Positions 46,681-55,513 are shown, counted from the stretch's first letter. The stretch is 64,000 nt of DNA from DASRDZ01 sp035652335 (GCA_035652335.1 DASRDZ010000077.1:1-64000); one strand, 5' to 3'. Numbers and translations: made by a program. Notes: generated by a model not told the origin, from the letters alone.

Positions 46681-48833
46681 GCAGGCTGCTGGCCGCCTGG
46701 GCGGCCTACGTCCACCACCATCGCCGGGGCGTGCTCACCGGCGCGGTGGTGGCGGTGGCACTGTCCCTGGTGGGGCTGGCGGCGGGCGCGAACTACAACG
46801 GCAACAACAGCGTGCAGACGGAGTCGGCGCGCGCCTCCGCGCTGGTGGCGTCGGAGCTTCCGCAGGGGCCGCCGTCGTTCACGCTGGTGGCGGGCAGCGC
46901 ATCGCTGAGGGTCAACCAGCCCGCCTTCCGCACCGCGCTGGCCGCCGCTCTCGCGCCGCTCGGTGGTGATCCGCGCGTGACGTCGGTGACCACGCCGTAC
47001 AACGCCGACGGCAGCGTCGTCGCCGAGCGGGTGTCGGCGGACGGCCACCACGCTCTCACCACGGTGGCGCTGGTGAACGGCGGCATCGCCACCTACCGCG
47101 AGGTGCGCACGCGCATCGCCTCACCGTCGCTGGAGCTGCTCGCCACCGGTGCGCAGCCGGTGAGCAGCGACTACGACCGGCTCACCAACGACGACGCAGC
47201 GCGCGGCGAGCACCTCTCCATCCCGCTCTCTCTCCTGCTGCTGTTCGTCGTCTTCGGGTCGCTGATGGCGGCCCTGCTGCCCATGGCGGTGGCGCTCTTC
47301 GCCAGCTTCGGCGCGCTGGCGCTGCTGGGACTGCTGACGCGCGTGATGGACGTCGACTCGTCCGCATCCAACGTCACCATCTTCCTCGGGCTCGGGCTGG
47401 GCATCGACTACTCGCTGTTCATCGTCTCGCGCTTCCGCGAGGAGCTGCGGCGCGGGCAGGACGTCGAAGGCGCGCTGCGCGTCGCCTACGCCACGGCGGG
47501 GACGGCCATCACCGTGTCGGGGCTCACGGTGGCGATCGGCTTCAGCGGGCTGCTGTTCTTCGCCAACACCTGGATGGTCGCCTTCGGGCTCGCGGTCATC
47601 GGCGTGGTGCTGCTCTCCATCGCCGGCGCGCTCTGCGTGCTGCCGGCGCTGCTCTCCCTGCTCGGCGGCACCGTCGACCGCGGACGCCTATGGCCGCGGC
47701 GCCCGCGCAGCGACGAGGAGGGCATGTGGCACCGGTTGGCCACCGCGGTGATGCGCCACCCGGTGGCGGTGCTGCTGCCGACGCTGGCGCTGCTGCTCCT
47801 GCCGCTGGCCTCGTTCGTGCAGATCAAGACCGCAACCGACCACCTCACCGACCTGCCCGCCGGCGCCGAGTCGCGCCGGGGCGCGGAGCTGGTGGCGGCG
47901 CAGTTCCCCGGGGCGGCGCAGACCACCGTCGGGGTGGTGCTGCACTGGCCCGGCGGCACGGCGGTCACCCCCGCGCACACCGCCGAGGCGACTGCGCTGG
48001 CGCACCGGCTGGCGGCGCTGCCCGGCGTGATCGGCATCGCCAGCGCCGCGGGGCGCGACGTCATCGTGCTGCGCGTCAGCAGCGGCGTCACCGAGCGCAG
48101 CGTGGCGGCGCGGTCGCTGGTCACCGCGGTGCGCGGGCAACCGGCGCCCGCCGGCGCAGAGCTTCTGGTCACCGGGCAGACTGCGTCCGACATGGACTTC
48201 GTGTCGTACATCGACTCGCGCGTGCCCGTCGCCATGGCCTTCGTGGTGGTGATGACCTACGTCGTGCTCTTCCTGCTCTTCGGCTCGCTGCTGCTGCCGC
48301 TGAAGGCGGTGCTGATGAACCTGCTCTCCATCACCGCCTCCTTCGGCGCGCTGACCTGGGTGTTCGTGCAGGGACACCTCAGCGGGCTGCTGGGCTTCAC
48401 ACCCGCGCCCATCGACCCGGTGCTGCCGGTGATCCTCTTCTGCGTCCTCTTCGGGCTCTCCATGGACTACGAGGTCTTCCTGCTCACCCGCATCCAGGAG
48501 GAGTACCGCCGCACCGGCGACACGCGTCGCGCCATCGCTCTGGGCCTGGAGCGCAACGGCCGCCTGGTCACCGGCGCCGCCCTGATCATGGTCGTGGTCA
48601 CCGCCTGCTTCGGCCTCGCCGACGTCGTGGTGGTGAAGATCATCGGGCTCGGCGCCGCGCTGGCCATCCTGGTCGACGCCACCGTCGTCCGCGCCCTCGT
48701 CGTCCCCGCTGTGATGTGCCTCATGGGCCGGGCCAACTGGTGGGCCCCACGCCCCCTCCTCACCCTGCGCAGCCGCCTCGGCGCCGCATTGCCGCACGCC
48801 CGCGGCTCCGACCCCGCCCGTTATCAGATATGA
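46677..48833 (+). CDS. MMPL-family RND transporter
   Basis: This protein of about 718 residues has 12 helices in two repeats with outside domains after helices 1 and 7, as in MmpL lipid and drug transporters. The proton-relay motifs are GIDYSLFIVSRFREEL in the first half and LSMDYEVFLLTRIQEEY in the second. The frame has no ATG or GTG near the expected N terminus: a CTG at 46677 overlapping the Usp stop (CTGA) gives a proper cytoplasmic leader, whereas the first GTG (46731) would cut close to helix 1. The stop lies within the XRE operator. Substrate unknown. Confidence 0.87.
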   Translation: MSRLLAAWAAYVHHHRRGVLTGAVVAVALSLVGLAAGANYNGNNSVQTESARASALVASELPQGPPSFTLVAGSASLRVNQPAFRTALAAALAPLGGDPRVTSVTTPYNADGSVVAERVSADGHHALTTVALVNGGIATYREVRTRIASPSLELLATGAQPVSSDYDRLTNDDAARGEHLSIPLSLLLLFVVFGSLMAALLPMAVALFASFGALALLGLLTRVMDVDSSASNVTIFLGLGLGIDYSLFIVSRFREELRRGQDVEGALRVAYATAGTAITVSGLTVAIGFSGLLFFANTWMVAFGLAVIGVVLLSIAGALCVLPALLSLLGGTVDRGRLWPRRPRSDEEGMWHRLATAVMRHPVAVLLPTLALLLLPLASFVQIKTATDHLTDLPAGAESRRGAELVAAQFPGAAQTTVGVVLHWPGGTAVTPAHTAEATALAHRLAALPGVIGIASAAGRDVIVLRVSSGVTERSVAARSLVTAVRGQPAPAGAELLVTGQTASDMDFVSYIDSRVPVAMAFVVVMTYVVLFLLFGSLLLPLKAVLMNLLSITASFGALTWVFVQGHLSGLLGFTPAPIDPVLPVILFCVLFGLSMDYEVFLLTRIQEEYRRTGDTRRAIALGLERNGRLVTGAALIMVVVTACFGLADVVVVKIIGLGAALAILVDATVVRALVVPAVMCLMGRANWWAPRPLLTLRSRLGAALPHARGSDPARYQI

Positions 48834-48837
48834 TAAC
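48820..48837. promoter_or_regulatory. Palindromic operator GTTATCA-N4-TGATAAC before the XRE/NTase pair
   Basis: Perfect 7-base arms flank GATA, ending 6 bases before the XRE ATG. A -10-like TATGAT (48829-48834) lies within it, so a bound repressor would block transcription. The element is strikingly AT-rich for this genome and overlaps the MMPL stop codon. Confidence 0.7.
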
Positions 48838-48843
48838 ACCACC

Positions 48844-49407
48844 ATGCTGGACGCGCCCAGCCTCATCCGCCGCCACCGTCTCGCCGCGAGGCTGAGCCAG
48901 CGGGAGCTCGCCCGGCGTGCCGGCACCTCGGCCGCGACGCTCAACCGCTACGAGTCGGGCCGGGTTGACCCCACGGTCAGCACGCTGAACCGCATCCTCC
49001 ACGCGTCCCTGCCGCCACGGCGCAGGTGGGCCTCGGTCGCGGAGCTCGCGCCGGCCATCGCCGGCGAGCTGAAGCGCGGCAGCGCCACCGCGGCGTGGCG
49101 GCACACAGCCGGCGAGTTCCTCGACGACCACCTCCGCGCCAGTGCGGCGGACGTCTCCCTCGCCGTCGCGGACGCACCCGCGGCGACCGGGGATGCGCGC
49201 GCCGACGCTCTCGCCGCGGCGCTCGCCGAGTACGTCTGCGCACTGCACGGCATGCCACCGCCGCCGTGGGCGCAGGCGCCCATCGAGGTGACGCCGTGGT
49301 GGTTCGTCGCCGGCGCGGCCTTCCACGCCCTGGCGCTGCGCGAGTCCCCGCCGAGCTTCGCGCGACGCGGCATCTTCGTCACCGCCGGCGCGGTGGAGCG
49401 CGTCTGA
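48844..49407 (+). CDS. XRE-family HTH protein, probable antitoxin/repressor
   Basis: This 187-residue protein has an N-terminal lambda-repressor-type helix-turn-helix (LSQRELARRAGTSAATLNRY near residues 18-37) and a C-terminal alpha-helical region with EVTPWWFVAGAAFHALAL, of no family I recognise. The palindrome just upstream is its likely autoregulatory site. Two bases separate it from the nucleotidyltransferase gene. This order, HTH antitoxin first and nucleotidyltransferase second, is typical of toxin-antitoxin modules. It could also be an ordinary regulator. Confidence 0.8.
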   Translation: MLDAPSLIRRHRLAARLSQRELARRAGTSAATLNRYESGRVDPTVSTLNRILHASLPPRRRWASVAELAPAIAGELKRGSATAAWRHTAGEFLDDHLRASAADVSLAVADAPAATGDARADALAAALAEYVCALHGMPPPPWAQAPIEVTPWWFVAGAAFHALALRESPPSFARRGIFVTAGAVERV

Positions 49408-49409
49408 CC

Positions 49410-49931
49410 ATGTTCGACCGCGACGCGGCACTGCAGGCCCTCGACGCACTCGCGGCGGAGCTGCATGACCGGGGCGTGACCGCGCGCGTCTTCGTCGTCG
49501 GCGGTGCCGCGATGGCGCTCGCCTTCGACGCGCGGCGCATGACACGCGACATCGACGCGGTGTTCGAGCCGAAGAGCGCCGTCTGCGACGCGGCTCGGGC
49601 CGTCGCCGAGCGCCTGCAGCTTCCCGACGACTGGCTCGACGACGCGGTCAAGGGCTTTGTCCCCGGCACCGATCCCGACGCCGTGCCCATCTTCGAGCGT
49701 CCCAATCTCTCGGTCGCGGCGGCGTCCGCGCGCTTCCTCCTGGCGATGAAGCTGCGGGCGGCGCGCGTCGAGCAGGACGCCGACGACATCCGCTTCCTCG
49801 CCAACCTGCTCGGTCTGCACAGCGTGGACGCGGTGCTCGACGTCGCACGCGAGCGCTACGACATCGCATCGCTGCCGCCGCGTGCGGGGTTCCTGGTGGA
49901 GGAGCTGTTCGGCGCGCCGCCCGCGCCGTAG
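49410..49931 (+). CDS. Nucleotidyltransferase-fold protein (DUF6036/AbiEii-like), probable toxin
   Basis: This 173-residue protein has the minimal nucleotidyltransferase signature: VVGGAAMALAFDARRMTRDID, where GG and the D-x-D pair bind nucleotide and metal. The C-terminal part (SARFLLAMKLRAARVEQDAD) resembles AbiEii and DUF6036 proteins, toxins or abortive-infection effectors that modify tRNA or other targets. It follows the XRE gene by two bases. It ends 8 bases from the convergent marR gene. Target and activity cannot be inferred from sequence. Confidence 0.8.
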   Translation: MFDRDAALQALDALAAELHDRGVTARVFVVGGAAMALAFDARRMTRDIDAVFEPKSAVCDAARAVAERLQLPDDWLDDAVKGFVPGTDPDAVPIFERPNLSVAAASARFLLAMKLRAARVEQDADDIRFLANLLGLHSVDAVLDVARERYDIASLPPRAGFLVEELFGAPPAP

Positions 49932-49939
49932 GCGCCGGA

Positions 49940-50428
49940 TCAGGCCGCGGAGCCGTCCTCGGATCCGGCCGCGGTGGCCTCGCGGTGGAGCATGGTGCGC
50001 AGCAGGCGCAGCAGCGAGGCGCGCTCGCGGTCGTCGAGGGTGCGCAGGCCAGGGATGTCGGCGAAGAGCTCGTCGACGACGCGGGCGCGCATGGCCACGC
50101 CCTTGCCGGTGAGGACGAGGTTCTTGCTGCGGCGGTCGGCGGGGTCGACCTCCCGGCGCGCCAGGCCGCGCTCCTCGAGCATGTCGGCGATGGCCGTGAC
50201 GAACGAGGCGTCGCACTGGATGCGCGACCCCAGCTCCTTCATCGAGACGGTGCCGTCGATGACGCGCAGCGCCTTGGCGCAGGGCGGCGGGAGGTCGTAG
50301 CTCTGCGCACCCCGCTCGATGTGGTCGCGGACGTGGAGGAAGAGCTGCCCCATGGCGTCGACCAGCTCGGCGGGGCACGCCCGGTGGCCGCGCGCTCGCC
50401 CGTGTCCCTTCCAACCGTCCCGGGTCAT
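49940..50428 (-). CDS. MarR-family transcriptional regulator
   Basis: This 162-residue winged-helix regulator has the MarR core: GTVSMKELGSRIQCDASFVT as helix-turn-helix near residues 59-78 and RREVDPADRRSKNLVLTGKG as the wing with its characteristic Asp-Arg pairs. It is divergent from a DHA2-type drug exporter, its probable target. TATACT lies 7 bases before the ATG, giving a leaderless transcript that overlaps the exporter's promoter region. Confidence 0.92.
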   Translation of the reverse strand: MTRDGWKGHGRARGHRACPAELVDAMGQLFLHVRDHIERGAQSYDLPPPCAKALRVIDGTVSMKELGSRIQCDASFVTAIADMLEERGLARREVDPADRRSKNLVLTGKGVAMRARVVDELFADIPGLRTLDDRERASLLRLLRTMLHREATAAGSEDGSAA

Positions 50429-50435
50429 GCCGCCG

Positions 50436-50441
50436 AGTATA
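50436..50441 (-). promoter_or_regulatory. -10 box TATACT of marR
   Basis: TATACT is 7 bases from the ATG at 50428 and one mismatch from consensus. It is one of the best leaderless examples in the window. Confidence 0.55.
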
Positions 50442-50458
50442 CATGAGTCACCCGAAAG

Positions 50459-50488
50459 TTGACAGACTGAAGTATCTCGGCGTAGGCT
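50459..50488 (+). promoter_or_regulatory. Sigma-70-type promoter of the DHA2 exporter
   Basis: A consensus -35 TTGACA (50459-50464) is followed after 18 bases by TAGGCT (50483-50488). It lies between marR and the exporter, leaving a leader of about 35 bases. Confidence 0.5.
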
Positions 50489-50529
50489 GCCGGGTACTTC
50501 ACCAGCTCAACGATTGGGTGCCTCAGGCA

Positions 50530-52002
50530 ATGACGACGTCTCCCGGAGCGGCTCGCAGGACCGGCCCCTGGCTGGTCCTGGTTCTGGTGGCGCTGGCCCA
50601 GTTCATGGTCATCCTCGACGCCACCATCGTGAACGTGGCCCTGCCCTCGATCCAGCGAGGGCTGCACTTCTCCAACGAGAACCTGCAGTGGGTGGTCAAC
50701 GCCTACACGCTGGCCTTCGGCGGCTTCCTCCTCCTCGGCGGACGCGCCGCCGACCTCTTCGGGCGCAGGCGGCTGTTCCTGGCCGGCATCGCCCTCTTCT
50801 CCGTCGCGTCGCTCGTCAACGGCCTCGCCACCTCGGCGACGATGCTCGTCGTCGGCCGCGCCCTGCAGGGGCTCGGCGGCGCGCTGGTCGCACCCGCCGC
50901 GCTCTCCATCATCACCACGACGTTCGCCGAGGGACGCGAGCGCACCCGCGCGCTGGGCGTGTGGAGCGCCATCTCCGTCGGCGGCGGCGCGGTGGGGCTG
51001 CTGCTCGGCGGCATCCTCACCGACCTCGTGTCGTGGCAGTGGGTGTTCTTCGTCAACGTCCCGGTCGGCGCCGTCGCCTTCCTGCTCTCGATGCGCTACG
51101 TGCCCGAGAGCCGCGCGTCGGCTGGCGGCACGCGCATCGACGTCTGGGGCGCGGTGTCGATCACCGCGGGCCTGCTGATCGCGGTGTACGCAATCGTCAA
51201 CGTGCAATCGGCGGGCTGGGTCAGCGCGCAGACGCTCGGCCTCGGCTCGCTCGCCCTGGCGCTGGTGGCCTCCTTCCTCGTCATCGAGTCGCGGCACTCG
51301 CATCCGCTGATCCGCCTCGGCATCCTCGGCATCCGCTCGCTGGCGGGCGCCGACACCGCCATGCTGCTGGTCGCCTCCGGGCTCTTCGGGATGTTCTTCT
51401 TCGCCTCGCTCTACGTGCAGGACGTGATGCGCTACAGCCCGCTGCGCGCAGGCCTCGCCTTCCTGCCGGTGACGGCGGGGATCATCACCGGCGCAGGACT
51501 CTCGCAGCAGCTCATCCGCCGTCTCGGCGTGCGCGCCGTGGCGGTCACCGGCATGAGCCTCGCGGCGGTCGGGCTCCTGGTGCTGAGCCGCATCCCGGTG
51601 CAGGGCAGCTACCTCGGCGACCTCCTCCCAGGCCTGATGGCGATGTCGGTGGGCATGGGCCTCACCTTCGTGCCGATCACGCTGATCGCCACCACCAACG
51701 TCGACGCCGCCGACGCCGGCCTGGCCTCGGGGCTGCTCAACACCGCGCAGCAGGTGGGCGGGGCGCTCGGCCTCGCCGTCCTGGCCACCATCTCCGCCGA
51801 CCGGACCACCGGCCTGATCACCACGCTTGGCCACGCCCCCAGCGCGGCCGACCGCACCGGCGCCCTGGTGAGCGGGTTCCAGCTCGCCTTCCTCGTCGCC
51901 GCGGTGCTCATCGCCGCCGGCGCGGTGCTGCTCGGGGTCGTGGTGCGGCGCCGCCACGTCGAGCGCATCGACCTCGAAGCCCAGCCCGCGCTGGCGGCCT
52001 GA
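50530..52002 (+). CDS. DHA2-family (EmrB/QacA-like) drug:proton antiporter
   Basis: This 490-residue protein has 14 predicted helices. The family motifs are LDATIVNVALPSIQRGL in helix 1, GGRAADLFGRRRLFLAG as motif A and GRALQGLGGALVAPAAL in the motif B/C region. The partner marR gene is divergent, a classic arrangement in which drug binding to MarR induces the pump. I chose the ATG at 50530; an in-frame GTG at 50518 and an upstream ATG at 50443 overlap promoter elements. Substrates cannot be predicted. Confidence 0.93.
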   Translation: MTTSPGAARRTGPWLVLVLVALAQFMVILDATIVNVALPSIQRGLHFSNENLQWVVNAYTLAFGGFLLLGGRAADLFGRRRLFLAGIALFSVASLVNGLATSATMLVVGRALQGLGGALVAPAALSIITTTFAEGRERTRALGVWSAISVGGGAVGLLLGGILTDLVSWQWVFFVNVPVGAVAFLLSMRYVPESRASAGGTRIDVWGAVSITAGLLIAVYAIVNVQSAGWVSAQTLGLGSLALALVASFLVIESRHSHPLIRLGILGIRSLAGADTAMLLVASGLFGMFFFASLYVQDVMRYSPLRAGLAFLPVTAGIITGAGLSQQLIRRLGVRAVAVTGMSLAAVGLLVLSRIPVQGSYLGDLLPGLMAMSVGMGLTFVPITLIATTNVDAADAGLASGLLNTAQQVGGALGLAVLATISADRTTGLITTLGHAPSAADRTGALVSGFQLAFLVAAVLIAAGAVLLGVVVRRRHVERIDLEAQPALAA

Positions 52003-52122
52003 CCGCCGCGGCCGGCCGGCGGACCGGCCCGCCGTCCCGCGTCCGATCCGCACAGTCTCTTCACGCGGATTTACCCCGCGTGCATTGTGGTGCGGAGCGG
52101 CCGGACTTCTAATGAGCGCCTC

Positions 52123-52509
52123 ATGAATGGCGTCCTGATCGTCGACGCCGACCCCGACGTCCGCGAGGTGCTCACCGCCGTGTTCGTACGTCGCGGCTTT
52201 CGTGTGCGCGGCGCGGGGGAGTCCGACGCCGCCATCCGCATGGCCCGCGACGAGGCGCCCGACGCGCTGGTCACCGCGCTCGACCTGAAGCCCATCGACG
52301 GCATCGAGCTCATCGAGCAGGTGCGTGCGCTGCCCGGGTGCGGCGACCTGCCCGTGGTCATCTTCTCGGCGGCCACCCGCCACGACGTCCTCGACCGCAT
52401 CGGAGACCGGCCCCTGGCGCGGATGGTGATCGTCACCAAGGGTGGCCCGCCCCAGCGGGTGGTCGAGGCCGTGCACGGGCTGCTCGGACAGGGCGACGGG
52501 GACACCTGA
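52123..52509 (+). CDS. Stand-alone response-regulator receiver domain, atypical
   Basis: This 128-residue protein is a CheY-like receiver without output domain. The acid pocket is in LIVDADPDVREVL and the switch Ser in VVIFSAATR. The phospho-acceptor region reads ALDLKPIDGIEL, two residues shorter than the usual D-L-x-M-P-G-x-D-G loop, and the conserved Lys is followed by Gly-Gly rather than Pro. It might be phosphorylated abnormally or be a pseudo-receiver. TAATGA sits 7 bases before the ATG. No histidine kinase is nearby. Confidence 0.8.
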   Translation: MNGVLIVDADPDVREVLTAVFVRRGFRVRGAGESDAAIRMARDEAPDALVTALDLKPIDGIELIEQVRALPGCGDLPVVIFSAATRHDVLDRIGDRPLARMVIVTKGGPPQRVVEAVHGLLGQGDGDT

Positions 52510-52532
52510 CGCCGGGGCGCGCGAGGCGCGGG

Positions 52533-52538
52533 GATACT
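52533..52538 (+). promoter_or_regulatory. -10 box GATACT of the large LuxR gene
   Basis: GATACT is 7 bases from the ATG at 52546, matching hexamer and spacing at the second ABC exporter. Confidence 0.4.
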
Positions 52539-52545
52539 GCAGGAC

Positions 52546-55434
52546 ATGACGCGAATCCTCTGCCCCGTCCTGGTCGGCCGCGAGGCGGAGCGAGGGCGGC
52601 TCGAGGCTCTGCTGGAGTCGGCGCGGCGCGGGCGCGGCTCGGTCGTCTTCCTCTGCGGCCCCGCGGGGATGGGCAAGTCGCGTCTCGCCGCCGAGGTCGC
52701 CGGACGCGCCGCGGCGCTTCGCATGCCGGTGCTGCAGGGGCGCAGCGTCCCCAGCCGCGTGCCCGTCCCCTACCGCCCCATCGCCGAGGCGCTGCTGGCG
52801 GCGTCGCCGGTCGCGCCGGTCGCCGCGCCGGGAACGGGCTCCGGCTTCGAGACGGCGCTGGCCACCATCGTTCCCGCCTGGCAGGGCGAGGCCACCACCG
52901 CCGCCGCGGCGTCGCCCGTGGTCATCGCCGAGGCCCTGCTGCGCGCGCTCCGCAACCTGGCTCCCGAGGCGGGCTGCCTGCTCGTCCTCGACGACCTGCA
53001 GTGGGCCGACCCTGAGACATTGCACGCGGTCGAGTACCTCGCCGACCACACCGCCGGCAGCAGCGTCCTCTGCATCGCGACGCTGCGCGACGAACCCGGC
53101 GCCGAGGCCATGGACCTGCTCGCCCGCCTCGACGCGCGGCGCGCCGCGGAGGTGGTGCGATTGCAACCCCTTGCAATCGAGGCGGTGACCGAGATGGCTC
53201 TGCGCAGCCTGGGCGCGGCGGGGCTGCCGCAGGAGGTGACCGCCTTCCTCGGCGACCACGCCGAGGGCACGCCGTTCCTGGTCGAGGAGCTGCTCGCCGC
53301 CGCCGTTGCCGACGGTGCGCTGGTCGACACGGCGCAGGGCTGGACGGTGGCCGCCGCGATCCCGCGCGTCGTCCCCCAGAGCTTCGCCGCGACGGTGCGT
53401 GAGCGCCTCGCCACCCTCGGCGACGCGGGTCGCCGCTTCCTCGCCGCGGCGGCGCTCCAGGGCCGCAGCTTCGACTGGCGCCTGGCAGCCCGCGCCGCAG
53501 AGATGGACGGCACCGAGGCGCGCACGTGGCTCGACCGCGCCGCCGGCCTGCAGCTCCTCGCCGCCCACGCCGGCGGCTTCCGCTTCCGCCACGCGCTGAC
53601 CCGGGACGCCCTCCTCGACCAGCTCCTCCCTGCCGAGCGCGCCACCCTCGCCGCGCGCTGCCTGGAGGGACTCGAATCCGCGGCGCCTGCGGGCGAGGAT
53701 TGGCGCCACCTGGCCGCCGACCTGGCCGAGCTGGCCGGCGAGCCCGACCGCGCTGCGGAGCACCTCCTCGCCGCCGGCCGCGACGCGCTCTCGCGTGGCG
53801 CGCTGGACAGCGCCGTCGCCGCCCTGCAGCGCGCCGCCGTCCTCGCCGCCGATCCCGCCCGGCGCGCCGCCGTGCTGGACGCCCTCGCCGAGAGCCGGTC
53901 CACCACGGGTGACCTGCCGCGCACCCGGGAGGCCGTCGAGTCCCTGCTCGCCGCCCTGGCGGAGATCGGCGCCCCGCCCGGCCCCCGTGCCCAGGCCCAT
54001 CTCCTGCTGGCGCGGTGCGCCGTCAACGCGGCGCAGTTCACCTCCGGCAGCGAGGAGCTGGCCCAGGCGCGCCGTCTCGCCACGGCCGCCGGCGACAGCG
54101 CCCTTGCCGCCCGGATCACCGCCGTCGACGCCCACCTCGCCATCGGCGAGGGACGGCTCGACGAGGCCGAGGCGCTGGCCACCCGTGCCGCGGAGGAGGC
54201 CGGCGCCACCGGCCAGCCCGAGGTGGCCTGCGAGGCGCTCGAGGTCGCCTCGCGCTGCGCCAGGACCCGCGACGCCGGCGAGGCGGAGGCGATCGCCACC
54301 CGCGCACTGCAGGTCGCCGAGGACGCCGGCCTCGCGTTCTGGCGCATGCGCGCCCTCTACCAGCTCGGTGTCGCCCGCATGTTCCGCGATGGCGAGGTGG
54401 AGACCCTGCGCCGGGCGCAGGATGCGGCCGGCCGGCTGGGCGCGGTGGCCACCGCGACCAGCCTCGACCTGGAGATCTCGGCGGGGCTGGAGGCGCAGCA
54501 CCGCCTGGAGGAGGCGCGGGCCACCGCGCTGCGCTGCGCCGAGATGGCCCACCGGCTGCAGCTGCGCATGGTCGAGGCGCTGGCCCACGCCTTCGTAGCG
54601 GTGATCGAAGCCGCGGGGGGCGCGCGCAGCCCCATGGAGGCGGCCATCGCACGCAGCCTGGAGCTTGGGGACGGCAACGCCGAGCTGGTCGCCGCGCTCT
54701 GGGGCGACGCGCGTGCCGTGGCCTCGCTCGCCGCCGAGGACCGCGCCCGTGCCCGTGCCGAGCTGGCCCACGCGGTCTCGCTCTACGGCCCGGCCCTTCC
54801 GGCGGTGCCGCACCTCTCAGCTGCACTGCTCACCCTGGTGGTGGCCGTCGACGGCGGCGAGCCGGACTTCGCGGCCACGAGCGGCGTCACCCAGGTCAAC
54901 TCCCAGGGTGGCGGCTACGTCGAGTTCGCCCGCGCGGTGATGCTGGGCCGCGCCGGTCGCGCCGCCGAGGCCTGCGCCGCCGCCGCCCGCGGTGAGCAGC
55001 GCCTCAACGCCATGCCCTGGTACCGCCACCTCTGCCGCCGCCTGGCCGCCGAGGCCGCCATGCGGGACGGCTGGGGCGACCCCACGGCGTGGCTCACCGA
55101 GGCGGCCGCCTACTTCGACGCCGACGGCAGCGACCGCCTGGCCACCGCCTGCCGCTCCCTGCTGCGCCGCGCCGGAGTGCGCGTCGCCCGGCCGACTCAG
55201 GCGGGCCGAGCGCTGCCCCAGCACCTGCGCGACGCAGGGGTGACGCCGCGCGAGGCGGAGGTCCTGACACTGGTCGGCGAGGGCCTCCCCAATCGCGCCA
55301 TCGCGGAGCGGCTGGCGCTCTCGGAGCGCACGGTCGAGCAGCACGTGGGGTGGTTGAAGCAGAAGCTGGGGATGGAGACGCGCGCGCAGCTCGCCGTCTA
55401 CGCCGCGTCGGGACCTTCTCTCCGGCGCGCTTAG
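52546..55434 (+). CDS. Large ATP-binding LuxR-family regulator (LAL/MalT-like)
   Basis: This 962-residue regulator has an N-terminal ATPase module (Walker A GPAGMGKSRLAAEV near residue 40, Walker B LLVLDDLQWADPET near 145), a long TPR-like helical middle (about 390-880) and a C-terminal LuxR helix-turn-helix (LTPREAEVLTLVGEGLPNR, then LSERTVEQHVGWLKQKLG). LAL proteins activate transcription upon binding an inducer and ATP. No metabolic operon directly adjoins it. An unusual perfect inverted repeat lies within its coding sequence at 53158-53179. Two hairpins follow the stop. Confidence 0.92.
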   Translation: MTRILCPVLVGREAERGRLEALLESARRGRGSVVFLCGPAGMGKSRLAAEVAGRAAALRMPVLQGRSVPSRVPVPYRPIAEALLAASPVAPVAAPGTGSGFETALATIVPAWQGEATTAAAASPVVIAEALLRALRNLAPEAGCLLVLDDLQWADPETLHAVEYLADHTAGSSVLCIATLRDEPGAEAMDLLARLDARRAAEVVRLQPLAIEAVTEMALRSLGAAGLPQEVTAFLGDHAEGTPFLVEELLAAAVADGALVDTAQGWTVAAAIPRVVPQSFAATVRERLATLGDAGRRFLAAAALQGRSFDWRLAARAAEMDGTEARTWLDRAAGLQLLAAHAGGFRFRHALTRDALLDQLLPAERATLAARCLEGLESAAPAGEDWRHLAADLAELAGEPDRAAEHLLAAGRDALSRGALDSAVAALQRAAVLAADPARRAAVLDALAESRSTTGDLPRTREAVESLLAALAEIGAPPGPRAQAHLLLARCAVNAAQFTSGSEELAQARRLATAAGDSALAARITAVDAHLAIGEGRLDEAEALATRAAEEAGATGQPEVACEALEVASRCARTRDAGEAEAIATRALQVAEDAGLAFWRMRALYQLGVARMFRDGEVETLRRAQDAAGRLGAVATATSLDLEISAGLEAQHRLEEARATALRCAEMAHRLQLRMVEALAHAFVAVIEAAGGARSPMEAAIARSLELGDGNAELVAALWGDARAVASLAAEDRARARAELAHAVSLYGPALPAVPHLSAALLTLVVAVDGGEPDFAATSGVTQVNSQGGGYVEFARAVMLGRAGRAAEACAAAARGEQRLNAMPWYRHLCRRLAAEAAMRDGWGDPTAWLTEAAAYFDADGSDRLATACRSLLRRAGVRVARPTQAGRALPQHLRDAGVTPREAEVLTLVGEGLPNRAIAERLALSERTVEQHVGWLKQKLGMETRAQLAVYAASGPSLRRA

Positions 55435-55446
55435 ACGCGCGCAAAG

Positions 55447-55513
55447 GGGGGAGGCAGATCCTCCCCCGGCATCCCCCGTCCTCGGCGAGCTGAAGCTCGC
55501 CGAAAGCACGGGG
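55447..55513. terminator. Two tandem hairpins after the LuxR gene
   Basis: GGGGGAGG (55447-55454) pairs perfectly with CCTCCCCC (55460-55467). Next, CCCCGT, CGGCGAGC, a TGAA loop, GCTCGCCG and ACGGGG (55474-55513) form an interrupted stem followed by TTT. Neither has a long T-tract, but together they probably terminate transcription; a repeat or structured RNA is possible. Confidence 0.5.

Noticed and set aside
52003..52122. GC-rich self-complementary stretch after the DHA2 exporter (GGCCGGCCGGC) as terminator
   Set aside because: No T-tract follows and such strings are frequent in DNA of this composition.
50425..54813. Minus-strand open frame of about 1,460 codons
   Set aside because: It lies opposite the DHA2 exporter, receiver and LuxR genes, which have definite motifs; no domain is visible in it.
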